Assembly (NCBI GenBank): GCA_946477505.1
Contig: CAMKYP010000025.1
Span: 1-16,780 of the forward strand
DNA from: an uncultured Dechloromonas sp.
Lineage (GTDB): Bacteria > Pseudomonadota > Gammaproteobacteria > Burkholderiales > Rhodocyclaceae
Direction: 5' to 3'
Length of the DNA: 16,780 bases
Below, piece by piece: positions 7,167 to 16,392 of the stretch. The position numbers and the translations under genes were made by a program. Within the stretch, counting starts at the first letter, position 1. Each line of letters opens with the position of its first letter. The notes under the pieces were generated by a model. That model was not told the origin of the DNA and did no database searches. It saw only the letters and a list, made by a program, of their open reading frames with translations.

Positions 7167-8254
7167 CGGGCGATTTCTTCCTTGATCAGCCACTTGCTAC
7201 CGGCGCGGACGAACACCAGGGTCTTGGTCGTCGAGCTCGACAGGCCGGTGGCTTTGTAGTGCTGGCGGAACTTGGCAGTAGCCTTGTCGCCGTTGATGGT
7301 GATCTGCGGTGTGTCGACGGAGACGGAAATCTTGCCGCCCTTGCCGGCGATGCGCTGCTCGCGTTCCTGCTCCCATGCCTTGCGGCTCATGCCCTTGGGG
7401 GTGTCGAAGTCGCTGGCGTAGGCGCCGAGGTAGGCCTTCATGTCCTTGCGCGACCAGGCGTCGGCCCAGGCATTGACGGCTTTCGCCACGTCTTCGCTGC
7501 CGTTGGGGGCTGCTGCAGCCGGCTTGCTGGGTGCCGGGGCTACTGCGACCGGCGTGGGAGCGGGGGCTGGAGCGGCGGTCGAGGCGGCGGCGCCCGCAGT
7601 GGAGGCAACCACCGTTGCCGTGGTCGAGGGCGTCGGTTTTGCAGCGACAGGTGCCGGCTGCGGAGCCGGTGCCGCGGCGACGGGGGCCGGTTGCGGCTTG
7701 ACGTTGCCCTTGCCCGAGGTGGAAATCAGGTCGCGGATCAGGGCCAGCTTGTTCTGGGTGGCCGAGTTGGAGTTGTCCAGCTGGAGGGCCTTGTCGTAGG
7801 CCTGGCTGGCCAGCTTGGCATAGACGTCGCCGAGGTTCTCGTAGGCGATGGCGTAGGACGGGTGAGTCCTTATGGCCATTTCCAGCGCCGTGCGGGCTTT
7901 GTCGTACTGCTTCTGCTGGGCGTAGAGCACGGCCAGGTTGTTGTAGGGCTCCGGCAGCTCCGGGTAGTCCTCGGAGAGCTTGGTGAACACGGCGATGGCG
8001 TCGGCCGGCTTGTTCATCTCGGTATAGATCAGACCCTTCAGGAAGCGGCCTTGGGCATCCTTGGGGCGGCTGCTCAGGTAGGCATCGACCTTTTCCATGG
8101 CCTGCGGATACTGGCCCTGCTTGATCAAGCGCTGGACTTCCGGCAGGTTGTCGGCGAAGACGGGGGCGGCAAAGCCGATGGCCAGTCCGATTGCCAGTGC
8201 GCGCAAGGTCTTGAGTTGCCTGAAACGGGGCTGGAGCAGGGAGATCGAGGTCAT
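7163..8254 (-). CDS. periplasmic TPR protein with NTF2-like C-terminal domain
   Basis: This 363-residue protein has a signal peptide (cut likely after VFA34), three to four tetratricopeptide repeats (about 35-175: GQYPQAMEKVDAYLSSRP, NKPADAIAVFTKLSEDYP, KQYDKARTALEMAI, YAIAYENLGDVYAKL), a Pro/Ala/Val/Thr-rich flexible linker (about 180-252) and an NTF2/SnoaL-like domain (about 253-363) ending KWLIKEEIAR. The last domain shares spacing and key residues (W..W..D, KFRQHY/TFDQDY, KWLIKE/KWKIIY) with the C-terminus of the next gene's YkuD enzyme. It is probably a periplasmic scaffold or partner for that enzyme; no enzymatic motif is seen. The ATG at 8254 gives a normal signal peptide; a TTG at 8284 would add ten residues. 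It is first in the operon and its stop overlaps the next start. Confidence 0.82.
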   Translation of the reverse strand: MTSISLLQPRFRQLKTLRALAIGLAIGFAAPVFADNLPEVQRLIKQGQYPQAMEKVDAYLSSRPKDAQGRFLKGLIYTEMNKPADAIAVFTKLSEDYPELPEPYNNLAVLYAQQKQYDKARTALEMAIRTHPSYAIAYENLGDVYAKLASQAYDKALQLDNSNSATQNKLALIRDLISTSGKGNVKPQPAPVAAAPAPQPAPVAAKPTPSTTATVVASTAGAAASTAAPAPAPTPVAVAPAPSKPAAAAPNGSEDVAKAVNAWADAWSRKDMKAYLGAYASDFDTPKGMSRKAWEQEREQRIAGKGGKISVSVDTPQITINGDKATAKFRQHYKATGLSSSTTKTLVFVRAGSKWLIKEEIAR

Positions 8255-8291
8255 CGCTATGCTATACTTTTCGAGGTTATACAATCCTTTG

Positions 8292-8320
8292 ATTCTACCA
8301 AAAACGCCGGTGAATCCATA
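8292..8320 (-). promoter_or_regulatory. possible promoter of the TPR-YkuD-ppiA-ppiB-lpxH-recQ-yjdF operon
   Basis: Read on the minus strand, TAGAAT (8297-8292) matches five of six -10 bases, with a poor -35 (TATGGA, 8320-8315) 17 bases upstream. Transcription would start near 8285, about 31 bases before the ATG. A TATAAC closer to the gene (8281-8276) is an alternative. The divergent cysS promoter must lie in the same 104-base gap but I cannot place it. Confidence 0.3.
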
Positions 8321-8358
8321 GTTTTGAGCATCCCGGCGTACCCCGGAAACGTCCCTGC

Positions 8359-9729
8359 ATGCTAAAGATCTACAATTCGCTGAAGCGCGAAAAACAAGTA
8401 TTTACCCCCATCGAAGCGAACAAGGTCCGCATGTACGTTTGCGGCATGACGGTGTATGACTATTGCCACCTCGGCCACGCCCGCGTGATGGTGGTTTTCG
8501 ACATGGTTTACCGCTGGCTGAAGGCTTCCGGTTACGACGTAACCTATGTGCGCAATATCACCGATATTGACGACAAGATCATCAAGCGCGCCATCGAAAA
8601 TGGCGAAACGATCCAGCAACTGACCGATCGCTTCATCGCCTACATGCACGAGGATGCGGATGCGCTGGGTGTGTTGCGACCGAACCACGAGCCACGGGCG
8701 ACCGAATACGTGCCGGAAATGCAGGAAATCATCCGCAAACTGGAAGGCAACGGCCTGGCCTACCAGGCGACGGATGGCGACGTGAACTACGCGGTCCGCA
8801 AGTTCCCGGGCTACGGCAAGCTGTCAGGCAAGTCGCTCGACGATCTGCGCGCCGGCGAGCGTGTCGAGGTCGATTCGGCCAAGCAGGATCCGCTCGATTT
8901 CGTTCTGTGGAAGCACGCCAAGCCGGGTGAGCCGGCCTGGGCGTCGCCGTGGGGCGATGGGCGTCCCGGCTGGCATATCGAATGTTCGGCGATGAGTTCC
9001 TCGCTGCTCGGCAATCATTTCGACATCCACGGCGGCGGGCAGGATCTGCAGTTCCCGCACCACGAAAACGAGATTGCCCAGTCAGAGGGCGCCAACTGCT
9101 GCAGCTACGTCAACTACTGGATGCACAACGGCTTCGTGCGCGTCGACAACGAGAAGATGTCGAAGTCGCTGGGCAACTTCTTCACGATCCGTACGGTACT
9201 CGAACAGTTCGACGCCGAAGTGGTTCGCTTCTTCATCCTGCGCGCCCACTATCGTAGCCCGCTGAATTATTCCGACGCCCATCTGGAAGATGCCAAGCGC
9301 AGTCTCGACAGCTTGTATTTCACGTTGCGCGACGTGCCGGCTGCCCCCGTTGCGATTGACTGGAAGAACGATTTTGCAGCCCGTTTTGCCGCAGCGCTGA
9401 ACGAAGATTTCGATTCACACGGTGCGATTTCGGTGTTGTTCGAGCTGGCGGCCGAAGCCAATCGCCAGAAGAGCACCGAATTGTCAGGCTTGCTCAAGGC
9501 ACTGGGCGGCCTGATCGGCCTGCTCGAACGCGAACCGATGGCCTATCTGCAAGGCGGAGCCGGGGCCGGTGGGCTGGATGAGACGGCCATTGGCCAGTTG
9601 ATCGAAGCCCGCGCGGCGGCCAAGAAGGGCCGTGATTTCGCCGAAGCCGACCGCATTCGCGATGAGTTGAAGGCGGCTGGTATCGTGCTTGACGACAGCC
9701 CGCAGGGAACCACCTGGCGGCGTGCCTGA
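8359..9729 (+). CDS. cysS: cysteinyl-tRNA synthetase
   Basis: This 456-residue class I aminoacyl-tRNA synthetase charges tRNA-Cys in the cytoplasm. The HIGH motif appears as HLGH (37-40) and KMSKS lies at 266-270. All four zinc ligands that discriminate cysteine are present: Cys28 (YVCGMT), Cys209 (HIECSA), His234 and Glu238 (in FPHHENEIAQ). The C-terminal DALR-type anticodon region includes AAKKGRDFAEADRIRDEL, and the tail is of normal length. The ATG at 8359 has GGAAAC about 11 bases upstream. It is transcribed divergently from the envelope operon and convergently with the binding-protein genes, and ends in a shared terminator. Confidence 0.98.
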   Translation: MLKIYNSLKREKQVFTPIEANKVRMYVCGMTVYDYCHLGHARVMVVFDMVYRWLKASGYDVTYVRNITDIDDKIIKRAIENGETIQQLTDRFIAYMHEDADALGVLRPNHEPRATEYVPEMQEIIRKLEGNGLAYQATDGDVNYAVRKFPGYGKLSGKSLDDLRAGERVEVDSAKQDPLDFVLWKHAKPGEPAWASPWGDGRPGWHIECSAMSSSLLGNHFDIHGGGQDLQFPHHENEIAQSEGANCCSYVNYWMHNGFVRVDNEKMSKSLGNFFTIRTVLEQFDAEVVRFFILRAHYRSPLNYSDAHLEDAKRSLDSLYFTLRDVPAAPVAIDWKNDFAARFAAALNEDFDSHGAISVLFELAAEANRQKSTELSGLLKALGGLIGLLEREPMAYLQGGAGAGGLDETAIGQLIEARAAAKKGRDFAEADRIRDELKAAGIVLDDSPQGTTWRRA

Positions 9730-9732
9730 ACG

Positions 9733-9763
9733 AAAAAAAGCCCGTCGGAAGACGGGCTTTTTT
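9733..9763. terminator. bidirectional intrinsic terminator between cysS and the binding-protein gene
   Basis: GCCCGTC (9740-9746), loop GGAA, GACGGGC (9751-9757) is a perfect seven-pair stem with seven A's before it and six T's after it. It can therefore stop cysS on the plus strand and the binding-protein transcript on the minus strand. It sits in the 47-base convergent gap. Confidence 0.92.
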
Positions 9764-9776
9764 GGGGCTTGGCGTC

Positions 9777-10925
9777 TTACTTGATGACCTTGCCGCCCGA
9801 GCCGACCACGGTTAGTTCGACGAATCGCGACCCCAGGCGGCTGTTGGGGCCGTAGCTCACCTTGAAGCCGCCGAGGTCGAAGTTCTGCAGGCCTTCCAGG
9901 GCGCTGACCAGCTTGTCGCGGGTGACATCCTTGCCCATCTTCCTGATTCCCTCGGCGACCAGGCGGGCGGTGATATAGCCTTCGAGGCCGTAATACGAAA
10001 ACTTCTCTTTCTGTTTGCCCAGCAGCTTCTGGTACTCGCGGACGACGCCGATGGTGTCGTTCCACGGGTAGGGAACGACCTGCGAGATGCCGATACCGCG
10101 TGCTTCGTTGCCGAGTTCCTGAGCCAGCACTTCGCCGCCGACCGGCGACAGGGTCAGGAACATCGGGAATTGGCCCTGCTGTTTCATGGCCTTGACGAAA
10201 GCTGCGGTCGGTTTGTAGAGCGTCACCATGACCACTGCCTGCGGATTGGATTTGCTGATGGCCTCGGTCGCCTTGGATACGTCGAGCGAATTGCGTTCGA
10301 CGGTGCCGACAGCGACCGGCGTGAGATTGGCGCGCTTCAAGGCGTTGCTGACGCCCTCCAGGCCGGATTTGCCGAAACCGTCGTTCTGGTAGAACACGGC
10401 GATGTTTTTCAGGCCCAGGGAGAGGATCTGGTCGACGATTGCCTCGGCTTCATCGGCATAGCTGGCCCGGATGTTGAACATGTAGCGGCTGTTCGGGTTG
10501 GTCGATACCGGTTCGCGCAGACTTCCTGCGCCGGAAATTGTCCCGATCAGCGGCACCTTGGCGGGGCCGAAGACCTTGTTCATGGCTTCGGTGGTCGGTG
10601 TGGAGCCGTAGTAGCCCATCAGCGCAAAGACGCGCTTGTCCTGGATCAGCGTCTTGGTATTGGCGAGCGTGCGCTCGGTTTCATAGCCGTCGTCGATGGT
10701 GATCAGTTCGATCCTGCGGCCATTGATCCCGCCGCTTTTGTTGAGCTGGTCGAAATAGGCGGTGATCGCCTCGCGCATCTGCATGCCGTAGACCCCATTG
10801 GGGCCGGTGAAGGGGGAGGACATGCCGAGCGTGATGCTGGAGTCGGTCACGCCGTCTTCGGCGTGGGTCTGGGTCATGCCCAGTGCCAGCAGGCAGGCGA
10901 GCAGTGCATTGCGTAGTGCTTTCAT
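9777..10925 (-). CDS. branched-chain amino acid-type periplasmic binding protein (copy 1)
   Basis: This 382-residue type I periplasmic binding protein (Peripla_BP_6/LivJ-LivK fold) has a signal peptide cut likely after THA22. Family hallmarks: ITLGMSSPFTGPNG at the start of the mature protein, YFDQLNKSGGINGR, VFALMGYYGS, a central hinge region (LGLKNIAVFYQNDGFGKSG) and the C-terminal GPNSRLGSRFVEL. It would bind a small organic ligand in the periplasm; the ligand cannot be read from the sequence. No permease or ATPase gene is nearby, so it either feeds a distant transporter or serves a sensor. The ATG at 10925 has GGAG five bases upstream and gives a clean signal peptide; an ATG at 10964 would add 13 residues. 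It is a tandem paralogue, of the same length, of the gene at 11093-12241, about 60% identical by eye. Confidence 0.88.
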   Translation of the reverse strand: MKALRNALLACLLALGMTQTHAEDGVTDSSITLGMSSPFTGPNGVYGMQMREAITAYFDQLNKSGGINGRRIELITIDDGYETERTLANTKTLIQDKRVFALMGYYGSTPTTEAMNKVFGPAKVPLIGTISGAGSLREPVSTNPNSRYMFNIRASYADEAEAIVDQILSLGLKNIAVFYQNDGFGKSGLEGVSNALKRANLTPVAVGTVERNSLDVSKATEAISKSNPQAVVMVTLYKPTAAFVKAMKQQGQFPMFLTLSPVGGEVLAQELGNEARGIGISQVVPYPWNDTIGVVREYQKLLGKQKEKFSYYGLEGYITARLVAEGIRKMGKDVTRDKLVSALEGLQNFDLGGFKVSYGPNSRLGSRFVELTVVGSGGKVIK

Positions 10926-10997
10926 GGTCTCCGTGGCTTTCCGCAATAGAACAATTTTGAGCATCCCGGAGAATGGTCCCGATAGCTGACATTTTGC

Positions 10998-11008
10998 TTA
11001 CAGTGTAA
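10998..11008. promoter_or_regulatory. 11-base palindrome TTACA-G-TGTAA upstream of binding-protein copy 1
   Basis: TTACA and TGTAA flank one central base, about 73 bases before the copy 1 start codon, in a 167-base gap with no gene. Its position between the terminator of copy 2 and copy 1 suits an operator. No regulator family is identified, and chance occurrence is possible. Confidence 0.3.
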
Positions 11009-11023
11009 CGGGGGGAGGCTGGC

Positions 11024-11037
11024 GACGACCGGTCGTC
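11024..11037. repeat. 14-base perfect palindrome GACGACCGGTCGTC
   Basis: A fully self-complementary 14-mer lies just downstream (minus-strand sense) of the copy 2 terminator and 99 bases before the copy 1 start. It has no loop, so it fits a protein-binding site better than an RNA hairpin. A terminator remnant cannot be excluded. Confidence 0.35.
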
Positions 11038-11040
11038 AAG

Positions 11041-11074
11041 GCAAACGGGCCGACATCTCGCGATGTCGGCCCGT
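11041..11074 (-). terminator. terminator hairpin after binding-protein copy 2
   Basis: ACGGGCCGACATC (11045-11057), loop of four, GATGTCGGCCCGT (11062-11074) makes a perfect 13-pair stem 19 bases after the copy 2 stop. On the minus strand it is followed by TTGCCTT, a weak T-tract, so termination may be partial. It separates the two paralogues into different transcripts or attenuates read-through. Confidence 0.72.
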
Positions 11075-11092
11075 CTGTATGTGCAGGAGGAC

Positions 11093-12241
11093 CTATTTCA
11101 TCAGCTTGCCGCCGGCACCTATGACGGTCAGTTGAACGAACTGGGAACCGGCCCTGCTGTTCGGCCCGAAGGCGACCCGGTAGCCGCCGAAATCCTGGTT
11201 CATGCTCTCGAGCGCAGATACCAGTTTCTCGCGCGAAAGGTCTTTGCCGCCTGCCTTGCGCAGGGCGTCGACGGCGATTTTGGCGATGATGAAGCCTTCC
11301 ATGCTGGTGTATGAGTAAGGCTTCTGCTTGCTGATAAACTGCTGGTATTCCTTGACGATGGCGAGCGTATCGTTCCAGGGGTAGGGCATGACTTGCGAGA
11401 TACCGATGCCACGCGCCTGGTTGCCCAGTTCCTGCGTCAGTTGTTCGGCGCTGACGGGCGACAGGGTCATGATCATCGGGCTCTGGTTGGCCTTGCGGAG
11501 GGCCTTGATCATGGCAGCGGTCGGCTTGTGCAGGGTGACCATGACCACGGCTTGCGGATTGACCTTGGCAATGGCCTCCAGCGCCTTGCCGATATCCTCC
11601 GAATTACGTTCGACGCTTCCGGTGGCGGAAGGGGTGAGCTTGTATTTTTTCAGTGCGTTGGTCAGCCCTTCGAGGCCGGCTTTGCCAAAACCGTCGTTCT
11701 GGTAGAACACGGCAATGTTCTTGAGGCCCAGCGTGGCGAGTTGGGTACCGATGGTTTCCGCTTCGTCGGCATAGCTGGCCCGCTGGCTGAACATGTAGCG
11801 ATTGTTCGGGTTGCTTGCCGGCGGTTGGCGCAGCGACATGGCCCCCGATATGCCTCCGATCATCGGGACTTTGGCTGGGCCGAAAACCTTGTTCATGGCT
11901 TCGGTCATGGCGGTTGATCCGTAATAACCGAGCAAGGCAAAGACCTTGTTGGTCTCGATGAGTATCCGGGTATTCGCCACTGCTTTTTCCGGATCGTAGC
12001 CGTCATCCATAACGGTCAGCTGGAGTTTTCGACCGTTGATCCCGCCATTTTTGTTGATCTGGTCGAAATAAGCGGAAATGACCTTCTGCAGTTCCTGCCC
12101 TTGGGCGCTGGCTGGGCCGGTCAGCGGCACCGACATGCCTAGTGATATCGCAGTCTCGGTGACTCCGGTTTCGGCAAGAGAAACTTGGAACGTGCTCATG
12201 ACGATCAGGCAGGCTGACAGGATGTGGCGAATCGCTTTCAT
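11093..12241 (-). CDS. branched-chain amino acid-type periplasmic binding protein (copy 2)
   Basis: This 382-residue paralogue of the adjacent downstream gene is the same length and about 60% identical by eye. Signal peptide 1-23 (cut likely after SLA23), then AISLGMSVPLTGPASAQG, YFDQINKNGGINGR, VFALLGYYGST, TEAMNKVFGPAKVP, LGLKNIAVFYQNDGFGKAG, MVTLHKPTAA and GPNSRAGSQFVQL. The near-invariant blocks cover the hinge and the probable ligand pocket. Differences cluster in the first mature loop (NGVYGMQMRE versus SASAQGQELQK) and on the surface, so the ligands may be related but not identical. The ATG at 12241 has GAGAA upstream and its own consensus -10 box. No transporter genes are beside it. 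Confidence 0.88.
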   Translation of the reverse strand: MKAIRHILSACLIVMSTFQVSLAETGVTETAISLGMSVPLTGPASAQGQELQKVISAYFDQINKNGGINGRKLQLTVMDDGYDPEKAVANTRILIETNKVFALLGYYGSTAMTEAMNKVFGPAKVPMIGGISGAMSLRQPPASNPNNRYMFSQRASYADEAETIGTQLATLGLKNIAVFYQNDGFGKAGLEGLTNALKKYKLTPSATGSVERNSEDIGKALEAIAKVNPQAVVMVTLHKPTAAMIKALRKANQSPMIMTLSPVSAEQLTQELGNQARGIGISQVMPYPWNDTLAIVKEYQQFISKQKPYSYTSMEGFIIAKIAVDALRKAGGKDLSREKLVSALESMNQDFGGYRVAFGPNSRAGSQFVQLTVIGAGGKLMK

Positions 12242-12276
12242 GGAGTTCTCGCTATCGATGCCGTAATAATCTTTTC

Positions 12277-12282
12277 ATTATA
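12277..12282 (-). promoter_or_regulatory. -10 box upstream of binding-protein copy 2
   Basis: TATAAT on the minus strand is a perfect -10 hexamer. Transcription would start near 12270, 28 or so bases before the ATG at 12241. The -35 region 16-18 bases upstream (around GTAACGAC) is poor, so an activator may be needed. Confidence 0.5.
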
Positions 12283-12383
12283 TGGCTGGAAAAGCTTGTC
12301 GTTACGGAGAAAGCGGGGCAAATGGGGGCTTCTGGCCGCCAACGTTGCGTTTTCGGAACGATCGGTTTGTTTGGAGCGGCGAC

Positions 12384-12417
12384 AAAAAAGCGACCCGGGA
12401 TTGCTCGCGGGTCGCTT
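12384..12417 (-). terminator. intrinsic terminator of grpE-dnaK-dnaJ
   Basis: On the minus strand AAGCGACCCG, a ten-base loop and CGGGTCGCTT form a ten-pair stem running into TTTTTTG, starting about 30 bases after the dnaJ stop. This is a strong Rho-independent terminator isolating the heat-shock operon from the binding-protein genes. Confidence 0.9.
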
Positions 12418-12446
12418 TGCGGGATTGGCACCAGAGGCGTTGGTGT

Positions 12447-13574
<1,128 letters not shown>

Positions 13575-13601
13575 AACAGTTCCCGACTGATGCTGCGGAA
13601 A

Positions 13602-13643
13602 GGCCGGATCAAGCGGCGCGTATGCGTCCGCTTCGATCCGGCC
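13602..13643 (-). other. long intercistronic hairpin between dnaK and dnaJ
   Basis: GGCCGGATCAAGCGG (13602-13616) pairs with CCGCTTCGATCCGGCC (13628-13643) over 15 pairs with a single bulged C. On the minus-strand transcript no T-run follows, so it is not a plain terminator. It could be a processing or stability element setting the DnaK:DnaJ ratio. Confidence 0.6.
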
Positions 13644-13649
13644 ACTTAG

Positions 13650-13670
13650 AACGGCGCGTTAGCGTCCGTT
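13650..13670 (-). other. hairpin abutting the dnaK stop codon
   Basis: AACGGCGC, loop GTTA, GCGTCCGTT form eight pairs with one bulge, directly after the dnaK TAA. With the longer hairpin beside it, it makes a two-stem 3' structure for the dnaK message. Confidence 0.45.
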
Positions 13671-15614
<1,944 letters not shown>

Positions 15615-15654
15615 GATGTTTTTCCTAAAGATGAATTGCTGATGTTCGTGAATT

Positions 15655-15668
15655 GGGGGTTATCCCCC
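15655..15668 (-). other. GGGGG/CCCCC hairpin between grpE and dnaK
   Basis: GGGGG, loop TTAT, CCCCC is a perfect five-pair stem in the 68-base gap, 40 bases before the dnaK start. It lacks a T-run and does not cover the ribosome site. It may act as an mRNA stability or processing point. Confidence 0.4.
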
Positions 15669-15682
15669 GTATTTCAAGTGAT

Positions 15683-16243
15683 TTATTTGCCCTTGGCGAC
15701 CATGACCAGGGCCGGGCGCAATACGCGGTCGGCGATCGTGTAGCCCTTCTGCAGTACAGTGACCACCGTGTTCGCTTCCTGCTCGGAGTCGACCATGCCG
15801 ATCGCCTGATGCTTGTGCGGATCGAACTTCTCGCCGACCGGATTGACTTCGTTCAGCGCATTTTTCTCGAAGGCGGAGATCAGCTGCTTCAGCGTTAGCT
15901 CGACGCCGGATTTGAAGCTCTCGACGGTTTGTTCCTGCACGGCCAGCGCGGCTTCGAGACTGTCCTTGACGGCCAGCAGCTCGCCGGCAAACTTCTCGAC
16001 GGCGAACTTGTGGGCTTTCGAGATGTCTTCCTGAGCACGACGGCGGATATTTTCGCCTTCCGCCTTGGCTCGCAGCCAGGCGTCGTAGTGTTCGGCAGCC
16101 TTCAGTTCAAGCGCCTTGAACTGCTCCTCGACGCTGGGAATGATATCGACGTTTTCGACGGGTGCCGCTTCGGCGGCAACGGCTTGCTCGGCGGCGGGTT
16201 CGTTGCCCAGCATGGCTTCCTGGGTGTTTTCGGGGTTGGACAT
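15683..16243 (-). CDS. grpE: nucleotide exchange factor GrpE
   Basis: This 186-residue protein promotes ADP release from DnaK and acts as a thermosensor of the system. The N-terminal 40 residues are acidic, Ala/Glu-rich and probably disordered. A long coiled-coil follows (about 40-120). The C-terminal beta domain carries the family signature: FDPHKHQAI, EANTVVTVLQKGYTIADRVLRPALVMVA in consecutive blocks. The ATG at 16243 has GGAG eight bases upstream. It is the first gene of the operon, behind a sigma-32-type promoter. Confidence 0.96.
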   Translation of the reverse strand: MSNPENTQEAMLGNEPAAEQAVAAEAAPVENVDIIPSVEEQFKALELKAAEHYDAWLRAKAEGENIRRRAQEDISKAHKFAVEKFAGELLAVKDSLEAALAVQEQTVESFKSGVELTLKQLISAFEKNALNEVNPVGEKFDPHKHQAIGMVDSEQEANTVVTVLQKGYTIADRVLRPALVMVAKGK

Positions 16244-16271
16244 ACAGGTTTCTCCAAAAAATCTTTCCGTT

Positions 16272-16299
16272 ATCTGGAGGCGCTTTCCCGGGTTTCAAG
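16272..16299 (-). promoter_or_regulatory. sigma-32 (RpoH) heat-shock promoter of grpE-dnaK-dnaJ
   Basis: On the minus strand CTTGAAA (16299-16293), a 13-base spacer and CTCCAGAT (16279-16272) match the RpoH pattern CTTGAAA-N13-15-CCCCATNT, with six of eight -10 bases agreeing. Transcription would start about 20 bases before the grpE ATG at 16243. No CIRCE element (TTAGCACTC-N9-GAGTGCTAA) is visible, so HrcA control is unlikely here. Confidence 0.75.
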
Positions 16300-16320
16300 C
16301 CCCCGGTACTAAATTTCTTT

Positions 16321-16334
16321 ACAGTTGAAACTGT
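16321..16334. promoter_or_regulatory. palindrome ACAGTT-GA-AACTGT in the grpE/kinase divergent gap
   Basis: Two six-base arms flank GA, placed about 22 bases upstream of the grpE -35 element and 59 bases before the kinase start. It could be an operator serving either gene. No regulator family is recognised. Confidence 0.35.
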
Positions 16335-16353
16335 CTCGAGGCCGATACGAGCG

Positions 16354-16362
16354 TGCTACGAT
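16354..16362 (+). promoter_or_regulatory. possible extended -10 promoter of the kinase gene
   Basis: TGC-TACGAT resembles an extended -10 (TGn-TATAAT), 31 bases before the kinase ATG. The -35 region is poor, as is common for extended -10 promoters. The call rests on one short motif. Confidence 0.35.
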
Positions 16363-16392
16363 CATTCCCTGTGTTTTTCGCAGATATCGAGA

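Noticed and set aside
5820..7259. A 479-codon plus-strand frame opposite the YkuD gene
   Set aside because: It is a coding shadow of the minus-strand gene, with no recognisable motif and no ribosome site; the minus-strand product has clear catalytic residues.
7501..7700. Low-complexity GCC/GGC-rich tract
   Set aside because: It encodes the Pro/Ala linker of the TPR/NTF2 protein; no repeat unit is conserved at DNA level.
7259..8365. A 368-codon plus-strand frame opposite the TPR/NTF2 gene, reaching cysS
   Set aside because: The Gly/Val/Arg-rich, motif-free product mirrors the Ala/Pro-rich linker of the real gene on the other strand.
11093..12241. Lipobox-like LSAC near the start of binding-protein copy 2 (and LLAC in copy 1)
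   Set aside because: The cysteine is at residue 11, before most of the hydrophobic core, too early for a lipoprotein signal; ordinary signal peptidase sites follow at residues 22-23.
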